From Ferruginivarius sediminum (lineage in GTDB: Bacteria > Pseudomonadota > Alphaproteobacteria > Kiloniellales > Rhodovibrionaceae), in NCBI RefSeq assembly GCF_003344765.1, contig NZ_QPMH01000029.1, forward strand, positions 1 to 39,655: a stretch of 39,655 nt of DNA, read 5' to 3'. Position numbers and translations under genes: made by a program. Every line of letters begins with the position of its first letter. Position 1 is the stretch's first letter. Below the pieces are notes generated by a model that was not told the origin of the DNA, ran no database searches, and was given only the letters and a program-made list of their open reading frames with translations. Of this stretch, positions 7,806 to 18,005 are shown one piece after another.

Positions 7806-9416
7806 GTGACTTCCACCGGCCCGGCCATTTCTCGGCACGATCTTGCAACTTCCGGTCTAATCAACGTGAAGAAGGCACACTGGAATTTGCCGGCGGCGGT
7901 TCTGTACGAGCATGCGCTGCGGCGTGGCGAGGGCGTGATGGCAAGCAACGGCCCCCTGGTCGTGGAAACCGGGGAGCACACCGGCCGCTCGCCCAACGAC
8001 AAGTTCATCGTCGAGGACGCGCTGACGCGGGATACTGTCTGGTGGGGCGATGTCAACGCCGCGATGACGCCGGAGGCGTTCCAGCGCCTGCACGCCAGGG
8101 TGACGGCTTACCTGCAGGGGCGGGAGCTTTTCGTCCAGGACCTGCACGCCGGGGCCGATCCGAACTATCGCCTGCCTGTGCGCGTGGTCTGCGAGCGGGC
8201 GTGGCACAGCCTGTTCGCGCGCAACATGTTCCTGCGCCCGCCGGTGGATGACCTCAGCGACTTCGAGCCGGGCTTCACCATCCTGCATGCGCCGGGCCTG
8301 CAGGCCGATCCGGCGGAGGACGGCACCAACTCCTCTACCTTCATCGTCATCGATTTCAGCCGCCGCGTGGTGCTGATCGGCGGCACGGAGTACGCCGGCG
8401 AGATCAAGAAGTCGATCTTTACCGTGCTGAATTACCTGCTGCCCGAGCAGGATGTCCTGCCGATGCACTGTTCCGCCAACATCGGGGCGGACGGCGATGT
8501 TGCCCTGTTCTTCGGCCTGTCCGGAACCGGGAAGACGACGCTGTCGGCCGATCCCTCGCGGGCGCTGATCGGCGACGACGAGCACGGCTGGTCGGATCTT
8601 GGCGTCTTTAACTTCGAAGGCGGCTGCTATGCCAAGGTGATCCGCCTGTCGGCCGAGGCGGAGCCGGAAATCTACAGCACCACGCAGCGCTTCGGCACGA
8701 TCCTGGAAAACGTCGTCGCGGCGCCGGATAGCCGCGAGCTGGACCTTGACGACGCCCGGCTGACGGAGAACACGCGCGCCAGCTATCCGCTGGAGTTCAT
8801 TCCGAACGCCTCTGAGGCGGCGCAGGGCGGGCACCCGCGCAACCTGATCATGCTGACCGCCGACGCGTTCGGCGTGCTGCCGCCGATTAGCCGGCTGACG
8901 CCCGAGCAGGCGATGTACCACTTCCTCTCCGGCTACACCGCCCGCGTCGCCGGGACCGAGCGGGGCATGGGCAGCGCGCCGACCGCCACCTTCTCCACCT
9001 GTTTCGGCGCGCCCTTCATGCCGCGTCATCCCAGTGTCTATGCCCGGATGCTGGGCGAGAAGATCGCGCGCCACGAGTGCCACTGCTGGCTGGTCAACAC
9101 CGGCTGGACCGGTGGCGTCTATGGCGTCGGCAAGCGCATGAAGATCCAGCACACGCGCGCGATGGTGCGCGCGGCCCTGGACGGCCGGCTGGCCGAGTGC
9201 TCGACCGAGGTCGATCCGCACTTCGGGTTGCAGATTCCCACGCACTGTCCCGATGTGCCGGGCGAAGTTCTCAACCCCCGCAATACCTGGCACGACAAGC
9301 AGGCCTACGACGACATGGCCCGCGAGCTGACCCGCCGCTTCGCCCAGAACTTCGAGCAGTTCGCGCCCTACGTCGGCGACGAGGTGAAGGCCGTGGCAAT
9401 CGAGGCGGCGGCCTGA
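7806..9416 (+). CDS. pckA: Phosphoenolpyruvate carboxykinase (ATP)
   Basis: Converts oxaloacetate and ATP to phosphoenolpyruvate, CO2 and ADP, the entry step of gluconeogenesis from organic acids; cytosolic. The 536-residue length is normal for the ATP-dependent class. Visible motifs are GEHTGRSPNDKF, the kinase-1a P-loop GLSGTGKTT (237-245), the metal-binding stretch IGDDEHGWSDLGVFNFEGGC and NTGWTGG near the C-terminus. The GTG start has a full AGGAGGT ribosome site (7791-7797) 8 bases upstream. Its product is also the substrate of enzyme I, encoded in the same neighbourhood. Confidence 0.96.
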   Translation: MTSTGPAISRHDLATSGLINVKKAHWNLPAAVLYEHALRRGEGVMASNGPLVVETGEHTGRSPNDKFIVEDALTRDTVWWGDVNAAMTPEAFQRLHARVTAYLQGRELFVQDLHAGADPNYRLPVRVVCERAWHSLFARNMFLRPPVDDLSDFEPGFTILHAPGLQADPAEDGTNSSTFIVIDFSRRVVLIGGTEYAGEIKKSIFTVLNYLLPEQDVLPMHCSANIGADGDVALFFGLSGTGKTTLSADPSRALIGDDEHGWSDLGVFNFEGGCYAKVIRLSAEAEPEIYSTTQRFGTILENVVAAPDSRELDLDDARLTENTRASYPLEFIPNASEAAQGGHPRNLIMLTADAFGVLPPISRLTPEQAMYHFLSGYTARVAGTERGMGSAPTATFSTCFGAPFMPRHPSVYARMLGEKIARHECHCWLVNTGWTGGVYGVGKRMKIQHTRAMVRAALDGRLAECSTEVDPHFGLQIPTHCPDVPGEVLNPRNTWHDKQAYDDMARELTRRFAQNFEQFAPYVGDEVKAVAIEAAA

Positions 9417-9421
9417 CGCCT

Positions 9422-9436
9422 CGGCTGGTTCAGCCG
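9422..9436. terminator. Small hairpin between converging pckA and folC
   Basis: CGGCTG and CAGCCG pair around a 3-base loop. The hairpin lies in the 13-base gap between the converging genes and covers the folC stop codon. It is short and has no T-run, so a terminator role is weakly supported. Confidence 0.25.
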
Positions 9437-10791
9437 TTGTCCGCCAGGACCTTGCCCGCCAGGTAGAGCGAGCCGCAGATCAGGACGCGTGCGGGGGCAC
9501 CGTTCGCTCCGGCCAGGTTGGCGGCATTCGTGAGCGCTTCCGCCACGCTTGCCGCCTCGCCGACCTTCGTTGCCCCGGCCGCGCGGGCGAAGCCGGCGGA
9601 TTCCGCCGCGCTGTGGCTTGCCGGCTCGCCCGGAATGGCGACGGCCGTCAGACTGTCGGCGCGCGCGGCCAGCGGGCGCAGGAAATCCACCGGCACCTTG
9701 CTGTTGATCATCCCGAAGACGACATGCAGCGGCCGTCGCTCGCTTTTATCCGCGTTCCAGGCGTCGATAGCGTTGCCCAGCGCGGCCCCGGCGGCGGCGT
9801 TGTGACCGCCGTCGAGCCATAGTTCCCAACCGTTCGGCAGGCATTCGGCGAGCGGACCCCGGGTCAGCCGCTGCATCCGGCCGGGCCAGACCGCCCGCGC
9901 CATGCCGGTCTTGATGGCGGTGTCATCGATCCGGAAACCCTTCAACGCCTCGACACAGGCCAGCGCCATGGCGGCATTGTCGTTCTGGTAAGGGCCGAGC
10001 AGCCGGGGGGCCGGATAACGGCTTGGCACGCCGTCCCCGCCCTGGAACGTGAAGCCTTCTCCGGCCGCTTCGACGGAGAAGGTCCAGTCGCGCCCGCCGA
10101 CGCGCAAGGGTGCGCCGATCTCCCGCGCGCGGCTCTCGATGGCCGACAGGGCCTCGGCCTGCTGCGCCGCGACCACGGCGGGAACCCCTGGTTTCAGGAT
10201 ACCGGCCTTTTCCCGTGCGATGGCGGCGAGGCTGTCGCCCAGGTATTGCATGTGGTCCATCGAGACAGGGGTAATCGCCGTCAGTACCGGCTTCGGAATC
10301 ACGTTCGTCGCGTCCAGCCGTCCCCCAAGCCCGGTTTCCAGCAGCAGCACATCCGCCGGCTGGCGCGCGAATGCCAGGAACGCCGCGCAGGTCGTGACCT
10401 CGAAGAAGGTGATCGGCTCGCTGCCGTTCGCGCGCTCGGCCTCTTCCAGCAGGTTCAGCAGGTCCGCTTCGGCGATCAGGTCGCCGTTCAGCCGGATGCG
10501 TTCGTGGAAGCGGACGAGGTGGGGGGAGGTATAGACATGGACGCGATAGCCGGCCGCCTCCAGCATCGCCCGCAGGAAGGCGATCAGCGAGCCCTTGCCG
10601 TTGGTGCCCGCCACGTGGATCACGGGGGGAAGTGCTTGATCCGGGCGACCCAGCCGTTCCAGCAGCCGCCAGACGCGGTCCAGAGACAGGTCGATGATCT
10701 TGGGGTGCAGGCGCAACAGGCGCTCCAGCACCACGTCGCTGGCCTGCGCCGCCGGGGCGGTTTCCCCTTGGCCGCCCGCCATAGGTGCCAT
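9430..10791 (-). CDS. folC: Bifunctional folylpolyglutamate/dihydrofolate synthase
   Basis: Adds L-glutamate to dihydropteroate and to folates, with ATP, in the cytoplasm. The 453-residue protein shows the P-loop HVAGTNGKGS (about 59-68), YTSPHLVRFHERIRLNG, the Mur-ligase-like ETGLGGRLDATN, SMDHMQYLGDS and the C-terminal LDGGHNAAA. The ATG at 10791 lies 4 bases after the accD stop and has a GGAG site inside the end of accD. A frame extending 72 bases further upstream inside accD is ignored because it encodes only an Arg-rich shadow. accD-folC after trpA is a common proteobacterial order. Confidence 0.93.
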   Translation of the reverse strand: MAPMAGGQGETAPAAQASDVVLERLLRLHPKIIDLSLDRVWRLLERLGRPDQALPPVIHVAGTNGKGSLIAFLRAMLEAAGYRVHVYTSPHLVRFHERIRLNGDLIAEADLLNLLEEAERANGSEPITFFEVTTCAAFLAFARQPADVLLLETGLGGRLDATNVIPKPVLTAITPVSMDHMQYLGDSLAAIAREKAGILKPGVPAVVAAQQAEALSAIESRAREIGAPLRVGGRDWTFSVEAAGEGFTFQGGDGVPSRYPAPRLLGPYQNDNAAMALACVEALKGFRIDDTAIKTGMARAVWPGRMQRLTRGPLAECLPNGWELWLDGGHNAAAGAALGNAIDAWNADKSERRPLHVVFGMINSKVPVDFLRPLAARADSLTAVAIPGEPASHSAAESAGFARAAGATKVGEAASVAEALTNAANLAGANGAPARVLICGSLYLAGKVLADNG

Positions 10792-10795
10792 GGCC

Positions 10796-11752
10796 TTACT
10801 CCGCCGGGCGGTCCTGGCCGTCGGGCCGCGACGCCTCGGTGACGCGCGTCTTCTCCGGCACATCGAGGTCGGTGCCGGGCAGCGGCACGATCTCGCCCTC
10901 CGGCTCGGGGCGGCAGAGCAGCTTGATCGTGCGTCCCAGGGTTTCCCGCAGTTCGCGGCGGTCCACGACCATGTCGATCATGCCGTGTTCCAGCAGGTAT
11001 TCGGCGCGCTGAAAGCCTTCGGGCAGCTTCTCGCGGATCGTCTCCTCGATCACGCGCGCCCCGGCGAAACCGATGACCGCCCCCGGCTCGGACACCGCAA
11101 TGTCGCCCAGCATGGCGAACGACGCGCTGACCCCGCCGGTGGTGGGATCGCTCAGCAGCACGATGTAGGGCAGCCCGGCGTCCTTCACCATCTCGACGGC
11201 GATGGTGGTGCGCGGCATCTGCATCAGCGAAAGGATGCCCTCCTGCATCCGCGCGCCGCCGGATGCGGGGATCGCGATCAGCGGTGCTTCCTGCAGGCAG
11301 GCCAGCTTGGCCGCCGCCAGCAGCCCCTCGCCGACGGCAACGCCCATCGATCCGCCCATGAACGCGAAATTGAAGGCCGCCACCACCGCCTTGCCGCCGC
11401 CGATGGTGCCGTGCGCCACGACGATGGCGTCCTGCGCCTCCGTCTTCGCGCGCGCCTCGCGCAGCCGCTCGGTATAGCGCCGGCGGTCGCGGAAGCGCAG
11501 CGGGTCCTGCGCTGCCTCGGGCAGTTCGATGGTCTGGTACTGTCCCTCGTCGAACAGCAGTTCCAGCCGCTGGTTGACGGGAATGCGCATGTGATGGCTG
11601 CAGTGCGGGCACACGCGGAGGTTCTGCGCCAGCTCGCGGTGGAAGATCATCTGCCCGCAGCTATCGCACTTCTCCCAGAGGTTGTCCGGCACCTCCGACT
11701 TGGCGACAAGTGCGCGGAACCTGGGTCGGACGTAATTGGAGATCCAGTTCAT
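10796..11752 (-). CDS. accD: Acetyl-CoA carboxylase carboxyltransferase subunit beta
   Basis: Transfers the carboxyl group from biotin to acetyl-CoA, with AccA, in the first step of fatty-acid synthesis. The 318-residue protein begins MNWISNYVRPRF and has the N-terminal zinc ribbon (Cys29, Cys32, Cys48, Cys51), then the crotonase-like core with ASGGARMQEGILSLMQM and DPTTGGVSASFAMLGD. The ATG overlaps the trpA stop by 4 bases. The open frame runs much further upstream within trpA, but the family start and the ATGA coupling settle the choice. Confidence 0.96.
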   Translation of the reverse strand: MNWISNYVRPRFRALVAKSEVPDNLWEKCDSCGQMIFHRELAQNLRVCPHCSHHMRIPVNQRLELLFDEGQYQTIELPEAAQDPLRFRDRRRYTERLREARAKTEAQDAIVVAHGTIGGGKAVVAAFNFAFMGGSMGVAVGEGLLAAAKLACLQEAPLIAIPASGGARMQEGILSLMQMPRTTIAVEMVKDAGLPYIVLLSDPTTGGVSASFAMLGDIAVSEPGAVIGFAGARVIEETIREKLPEGFQRAEYLLEHGMIDMVVDRRELRETLGRTIKLLCRPEPEGEIVPLPGTDLDVPEKTRVTEASRPDGQDRPAE

Positions 11753-12659
11753 GCCGTCCCTCCCTTGACGCTGCCGCGCACACCGGCCGCAAGCTCGCCG
11801 ACCAGCTTCAGGACCGCATCCGCGCAGTCCGGCTTGGCACGCCCGTCGCTGTCCAGGTGGGCGGCCACGGTATCGACCAGCGCCGAGCCGACGACGGCCG
11901 CGTCCGCCGCCGAGGCCACCTTTGCCGCGTGTTCGGCCGTCTTGATGCCGAAGCCGACGGCGATGGGCAGCGCGGTATGGCGGCGCAGGCGCTCGATCGC
12001 CGCCGTGATGTCCTGATCGCGGGCGGAACGCGTGCCGGTGATGCCGGCGATGGAGACGTAGTAGACGAAGCCGCTGGTGTTCGCCAGCACGGCCGGCAGG
12101 CGTTTGTCGTCCGTCGTCGGCGTCGCCAGGCGGATGAAATTGACGCCGGCCTTGAGGGCGGGAATGCACAGTTCCTCGTCCTCCTCCGGCGGCAGGTCGA
12201 CGACGATCAGGCCGTCCACGCCGGCGCGTTTTGCCTCTTCCAGAAACCGGGGAACGCCGAAGCTGTAGATCGGATTGTAGTATCCCATCAGGACGATGGG
12301 CGTCTCCTGGTCCTGCCGGCGAAAGGCTTCCACCATTGCCAGCGTCTTCTTCAGCGTGATGCCGTTCTTCAGCGCGCGCTGGCTGGATGCCTGGATCGCC
12401 GGGCCGTCCGCCATCGGATCGGTGAAGGGCATGCCGATCTCGATGATGTCCGCACCCGCTTGCGGCAGGCCCGCCAGGATGCGCGCTGACGTCTCGGCGT
12501 CCGGGTCGCCGGCGGAGATGAAGGTGACGAGCCCGCCGCGCCCCTCGCGCTTCAAGCGGTCGAAACGCGCGCGAATGCGGCCGGAATCGGCGGCGCGTTC
12601 GCTTTCGGGCAGCCCCTCGCGCTTGGCGCGCAGGTCGGCGGCGGTGACCGGACCGCTGT

Positions 12660-12663
<4 letters not shown>
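11749..12663 (-). CDS. trpA: Tryptophan synthase alpha chain
   Basis: Cleaves indole-3-glycerol phosphate to indole and glyceraldehyde 3-phosphate and passes indole to TrpB. Catalytic residues are visible as Glu75 in IIEIGMPFTDP and Asp86 in PMADGP. Later motifs are MGYYNPIYSFG, DLPPEED and AVGFGIKT. No in-frame ATG or GTG lies near the family start; a TTG at 12663 overlaps the trpB stop (TTGA) and follows a GGGGGTGAAG stretch, so it is the likely start, giving 304 residues. Against E. coli TrpA the catalytic residues sit about 26 positions later, so there is a modest N-terminal extension. Confidence 0.92.
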
Positions 12664-13895
<1,232 letters not shown>

Positions 13896-13960
13896 CGCCT
13901 GTGTACCTTTGTTCAGGAGGCCGGAATGTGCCGGATTTCCCAATGTCAGGCAACGGGGCA

Positions 13961-14620
13961 TCAGGCAATGGGATGCAGGTCGCGCGCCGCCCGCAGCAGC
14001 GCGCCAATCTTCGCCGGGTTCTTGACGCCGGGCGCGTCCTCGACCCCGCTGGAGACGTCGACGGCGCGGGCGCCGGAGATTCGCACCGCTTCCGCCAGGT
14101 TGCCGGCGTTCAGACCGCCCGACAGCATCCACGGCCGCGCCCAGGTGCGGCCGGCCAGAAGCTGCCAGTCGAACGACAGTGCGTTGCCGCCCGGCAGTGC
14201 GTCCGGCCGGTCCTTCGGCGGCTTGGCGTCGAACAGCAGGCGGTCCGCGACCTCCTCATAGGTGGCGGCGCGGTCGAGATCTTCCGGCGCGGCGACGGCG
14301 ACGGACTTCATCACCGGCAGCGCAAAGCGCTTGCGCACCTCCGCCACGCGTCCCGGCGTCTCCTTGCCGTGAAGCTGCAGCATTTCGACCCCGGCGGTCT
14401 CGACGATCCGGGCGATCTCGTCGTCGGCGGCGTCGACGACCACGGCCACCGTCTTCACCCGTCCGGCGGCGACATCGCGAAGCCCGCGCGCCATCTCGGG
14501 CGTCACGTAGCGCGGGGAGGGGGGATAGAAGATGAAGCCGGCGAAATCGGCGCCGCCATCGCGGACGGCGGCCATCGCCTCGGCCGAATTTATGCCGCAG
14601 ATCTTTGTCTCGATCGTCAT
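13961..14620 (-). CDS. trpF: Phosphoribosylanthranilate isomerase
   Basis: Third step specific to tryptophan synthesis, an Amadori rearrangement in a TIM barrel of 219 residues. The catalytic pair is visible: Cys8 in KICGI and Asp131 in LLFDAKPPKD. Other family motifs are FAGFIFYPPSPRYV, LQLHGKE, LSGGLNAGN and AVDVSSGVE. It heads the trpF-trpB-trpA-accD-folC run. The 173 bases upstream separate it from the membrane-protein gene and could hold its own promoter, but no convincing boxes were found there. Confidence 0.95.
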   Translation of the reverse strand: MTIETKICGINSAEAMAAVRDGGADFAGFIFYPPSPRYVTPEMARGLRDVAAGRVKTVAVVVDAADDEIARIVETAGVEMLQLHGKETPGRVAEVRKRFALPVMKSVAVAAPEDLDRAATYEEVADRLLFDAKPPKDRPDALPGGNALSFDWQLLAGRTWARPWMLSGGLNAGNLAEAVRISGARAVDVSSGVEDAPGVKNPAKIGALLRAARDLHPIA

Positions 14621-14793
14621 GCCATGCGCGCGGCCTCGCCCTCCGCGTACCCTTCGCTCAGATGCCGGGACGTCACTGTGTCGACAGCGTCATCATGATT
14701 AGCACCTCGACGTAATCCAGCACCACGCTGGAAACAAGGGCGATACAGGATTGGAAGAGTCGGCCGAAGGGCGGACGTACGCGAAGCAGCGCC

Positions 14794-15582
14794 TCACATG
14801 CCGATGCGCCGCCGGTAGACCACTGAGAGGAGTGTCGCGAAGATCGCCGCGGTCGTGTACTCGACGGCCAATGCTATGAACAGCAAAGGGATAACGAACC
14901 CGAGGGAATGCGCAAGCATTTGCGAGATCAGCGTGAAAAACACAACGATAATTTGCAGAGGCAGTAAGATTATAATCGCGAGAGCTAAGAGTTTGGCCAG
15001 AACGCGCTTGGTGGCGTCGAAGGCGTCGGGAATGCCGAGTCGCTTGTCCACCGCCGCCGCCGGGAGGACGATGCCCAGCGCGATCATCGCCGTCACCGCC
15101 AGCAACACCCCGATCAACAGGGCGGGCAGCGGGCCGCCCAGCGCACCTGAGAAGGGGGCGACGAGGATGAACGCCGGCAGGCTGGCCAGCGCGCTCAACA
15201 GGCCGACCAGCAGGCCATAACCGAAATAGCGCAGATCGCGGCGGGCGAAGCGCAGGCGCGGCCGCGTCGTCTCTGGGCCCGGCCCCAGCAGGACGAGGCG
15301 GTGCCAGTCCACCAGGAACATGACATAGGCCGCCGCGACGACGACTGCGCCCAGCAGGTGAGGCAGGCCAAGCTGCGGCGGCTGATCCGCGCCGCCCGGC
15401 ATCGCGGGCGCGGCGAACAGCAGCAGGGCGCCTTGGGTCAGGAACGTCGCCGTGAACGGCACCAGCGCCAGGCGTGGCAGATAGGCCAGCAGCGACAGGA
15501 ACGTCCGCACGACCTCCGCCGCGGTCTCCGACACAGGCATGGGATCGCGCGCGGGCGGTTGCGAGGGGCTGGTGTTCGACAT
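14794..15582 (-). CDS. Hypothetical six-helix membrane protein
   Basis: A 262-residue protein I do not recognise. After a polar N-terminus (about 20 residues) it has roughly six hydrophobic segments: near residues 28-58, 74-97, 118-145, 152-178, 193-220 and 225-252, with an Arg-rich cytoplasmic-looking patch around 105-117. It ends YRRRIGM. It lies 6 bases downstream of pyrF and so is cotranscribed with it, between pyrF and trpF. No catalytic motif is seen. The run of Arg residues after the second helix suggests the positive-inside orientation of an inner-membrane protein; function is unknown. Confidence 0.75.
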   Translation of the reverse strand: MSNTSPSQPPARDPMPVSETAAEVVRTFLSLLAYLPRLALVPFTATFLTQGALLLFAAPAMPGGADQPPQLGLPHLLGAVVVAAAYVMFLVDWHRLVLLGPGPETTRPRLRFARRDLRYFGYGLLVGLLSALASLPAFILVAPFSGALGGPLPALLIGVLLAVTAMIALGIVLPAAAVDKRLGIPDAFDATKRVLAKLLALAIIILLPLQIIVVFFTLISQMLAHSLGFVIPLLFIALAVEYTTAAIFATLLSVVYRRRIGM

Positions 15583-15588
15583 CGCGCT

Positions 15589-16317
15589 TCAGGCCGCCGC
15601 CGACATCTCGTGAGCGATACGCCGGGCCGCCGCGGCCGGGTCGTCCGCCGCCGTGATCGGCCGGCCGATGACCAGCACGTCCGCGCCGGCCTCCAGCGCG
15701 TCGCGTGGTGTGGCTGCCCGCTTCTGGTCCCCGCCGGCCGCCCACGCGGGCCGTATGCCGGGAACCACCAGCTTGAAGTCAGGGCCCAGGTCGCGGCGCA
15801 AGGCGGCGATCTCGCGGGGCGAGCAGACGACGCCGTCGAGGCCGCTGTCGGCCGTCAGCGCGGCCAGCCGGCGTACCTGATCGCTGGCCGGCGTGCGCTG
15901 TCCCACGGATTCGAGGTCGGCGTCGTCCAGGCTGGTCAGGACCGTCACGGCGAGCAGCCACGGCCGCTCGATCCCGGCATCCTCGGCCCCCTCGCGCGCG
16001 GCGAGGGCCGCGGCCTCCATCATCGCGCGGCCGCCGCTGGCGTGCACGTTCAGCATGACGGGGCGCATGTGCATCGCCGCGCGCACGGCGCCGGCGACGG
16101 TATTCGGGATGTCGTGGAACTTAAGGTCCAGAAACAGGGGCTTGCCGCCGGCCACGCCGCGCACGCCCTCGGGCCCGTGGGCGGTGAAGAATTCCTTGCC
16201 CAGCTTGACGCCGCCGACGCTGTCGCCCAGCGCGCGCGCCAATTCCTCCGCGCGGCCGAAGTCGAGCGTGTCGAGGGCGACGAAGATGCGTTCGTGAGCC
16301 GTGCGCGAATTCTGCAT
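15589..16317 (-). CDS. pyrF: Orotidine 5'-phosphate decarboxylase
   Basis: Last step of UMP synthesis. The 242-residue TIM barrel starts IFVALDTLDF and has the catalytic DxKxxD motif as LDLKFHDIPNT (Asp64, Lys66, Asp69), then the phosphate-binding end VPGIRP and VIGRPITAADDP. The ATG at 16317 is chosen over one 36 bases upstream because it sits closer to the conserved first strand. The gene lies 55 bases after argB on the same strand. Confidence 0.94.
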   Translation of the reverse strand: MQNSRTAHERIFVALDTLDFGRAEELARALGDSVGGVKLGKEFFTAHGPEGVRGVAGGKPLFLDLKFHDIPNTVAGAVRAAMHMRPVMLNVHASGGRAMMEAAALAAREGAEDAGIERPWLLAVTVLTSLDDADLESVGQRTPASDQVRRLAALTADSGLDGVVCSPREIAALRRDLGPDFKLVVPGIRPAWAAGGDQKRAATPRDALEAGADVLVIGRPITAADDPAAAARRIAHEMSAAA

Positions 16318-16372
16318 ACCGCCGGTCTTAGCAGAGCCCGCCGCCCGCGTCACGCCGTCCGAACGCGGGCGT

Positions 16373-17287
16373 TCAGGTGCGGCGGATCATGGTGCCGACA
16401 CCACGGTCGGTGAACGCTTCCAGCAGCAGGGCATGCGGCACGCGTCCGTCCATGATGACGGCCGCGTCGACACCGTTCTCCACGGCGTTCATGCAGGTTT
16501 CGACCTTCGGGATCATGCCGCCGGAAATCGTGCCGTCGGCGATCAGTTCGCGCGTGCGCTGCACCGTCAGGTCGGGGATCAGCTCCTTCTGCGAATCGAG
16601 GACGCCGATCACGTCGGTCAGCATCAACAGCCGCGTGGCACCTACCGCCGAAGCGATCGCGCCGGCGGCGGTGTCGGCGTTGATGTTGAAGGTTTCGCCG
16701 TTCGGCCCCACGCCGATCGGCGCGATCACCGGAATCATGCCGGCCGTTTCCAGCGAGGCCAGGATCTGCGGATTCACATAGCGTGGCTCCCCGACGAAGC
16801 CGAGGTCGAGGATCTTCTCGATGTTCGAATCGCTGTCACGCACGCGCCGGCGCAGCTTCTGCGCCTGGATCAGGCCGCCGTCCTTGCCGGAAACGCCGAT
16901 GGCCGTGCCGCCGACGGCATTGATGGCGGTGACGATCTCCTTGTTGATGCTGCCGGCGAGGACCATCTCGACGACCTCGACCGTCTCCTTGTCGGTGACG
17001 CGCAGGCCGTCGATGAAGTCGCTCTTCACGTTCAGCCGCTCCAGCATCCGCGCGATCTGCGGGCCGCCGCCGTGGACCACGACGGGATTGATGCCGACCT
17101 GCTTCATCAGCGCGATGTCGCGCGCGAAGATCTGCGCCAGTTCGGGGTCGCCCATCGCATGGCCGCCGTACTTCACCACGAAGGTGCGGCCGGAATAGCG
17201 ATGCATGAACGGCAGCGCCTCGGTCAACGTGTGCGCCGTGCGCAGCCAGTGCTTGGCTTCCGCGAAATTTCTGGTTTGCCGGGTCAT
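16373..17287 (-). CDS. argB: Acetylglutamate kinase
   Basis: Phosphorylates N-acetylglutamate in arginine synthesis. The 304-residue protein has the N-terminal helix region typical of the long, arginine-sensitive class, then FVVKYGGHAM (GGHAM at 41-45), VVVHGGGPQI (72-76), NINADTAAGAIA, MLTDVIGVLD and GGMIPKVETC. It lies 12 bases after engB in the order yidC-engB-argB seen in many alphaproteobacteria. Feedback control by arginine is a family expectation and cannot be read from the sequence alone. Confidence 0.96.
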   Translation of the reverse strand: MTRQTRNFAEAKHWLRTAHTLTEALPFMHRYSGRTFVVKYGGHAMGDPELAQIFARDIALMKQVGINPVVVHGGGPQIARMLERLNVKSDFIDGLRVTDKETVEVVEMVLAGSINKEIVTAINAVGGTAIGVSGKDGGLIQAQKLRRRVRDSDSNIEKILDLGFVGEPRYVNPQILASLETAGMIPVIAPIGVGPNGETFNINADTAAGAIASAVGATRLLMLTDVIGVLDSQKELIPDLTVQRTRELIADGTISGGMIPKVETCMNAVENGVDAAVIMDGRVPHALLLEAFTDRGVGTMIRRT

Positions 17288-17299
17288 GGTAAACGCACT

Positions 17300-17977
17300 C
17301 TAACCCCTACGACCGTCGGTTGCTAGCGCGGCAATTTCCGCGCGCAGTTCGGCAATACCCCTGTCCTTGTGGGCGGAGGTCGCGCGAACCGAGGGGTGCA
17401 AGGCTACATGCGCCTTGCGCAGCCGCTCAATGCTCTTGACGCACTCGTCCAGTTCGGCGGTGGAAACCTTGTCGGCCTTGGTGAGAACGATCTGATAGGA
17501 AACGGCGGCCGCGTCCAGTTCGGCCATCACCTCGCGGTCGCTCTCCTGCACGCCGCGCCGGGCATCGATCAGAAGGCAGACGCGGCGCAGCGTCGGCCGC
17601 CCGCGCAGGTAGTCGCGGGTCAGCCGCGTCCATTGCCGGATATCCGTCTTCGGCGCCTGCGCGTAGCCATAGCCGGGCAGATCCACAAGGATCAGGCGTC
17701 CGCCGAGATCGAAGAAGTTGATCTGCCGTGTCCGTCCCGGCGTGTGCGAGGTGCGGGCCAGGGCCTTGCGGTTGGTGAGCGCGTTCAGCAGGCTTGACTT
17801 GCCGACGTTGGAGCGCCCGGCGAAGGCGACTTCCGGAAGGTCGAAGGCGGGAAGCTGCTCCAGCCGCGCGACGCCGGCCAGGAACCGGGATTCCTGCGCA
17901 AACAGCCAGCGAACGAATTCCGGATCGGCCATGTCCGCCGTCGTCGCCTCGCCGGAATTGTCGGCCTGCCCGCTCAT
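17300..17977 (-). CDS. engB: Ribosome biogenesis GTPase EngB/YsxC
   Basis: Small GTPase needed for large ribosomal subunit assembly. The 225-residue protein shows G1 GRSNVGKSS (54-62), G3 DLPGYG, G4 TKAD and the tail SAHKDRGI. The start at 17977 gives MSGQADNSGEATTADMADPEF; a second Met at codon 16 is possible. The frame is open another 124 codons upstream inside yidC, but that part is an Arg/Pro-rich shadow. It follows yidC by 28 bases. Confidence 0.94.
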   Translation of the reverse strand: MSGQADNSGEATTADMADPEFVRWLFAQESRFLAGVARLEQLPAFDLPEVAFAGRSNVGKSSLLNALTNRKALARTSHTPGRTRQINFFDLGGRLILVDLPGYGYAQAPKTDIRQWTRLTRDYLRGRPTLRRVCLLIDARRGVQESDREVMAELDAAAVSYQIVLTKADKVSTAELDECVKSIERLRKAHVALHPSVRATSAHKDRGIAELRAEIAALATDGRRG

Positions 17978-18005
17978 GGTGTTCGCCCCGACCGGCAGGG
18001 CGCGG

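Noticed and set aside
7857..9293. A 478-codon minus-strand frame opposite pckA
   Set aside because: Fully covered by pckA, no recognisable motif, typical antisense composition.
14700..14793. A minus-strand reading frame after the membrane protein encoding a hydrophobic stretch (CIALVSSVVLDYVEVLIMM)
   Set aside because: No start codon could be assigned and it runs in a different frame from the membrane gene; possibly chance or a decayed extension, not enough to call a gene.
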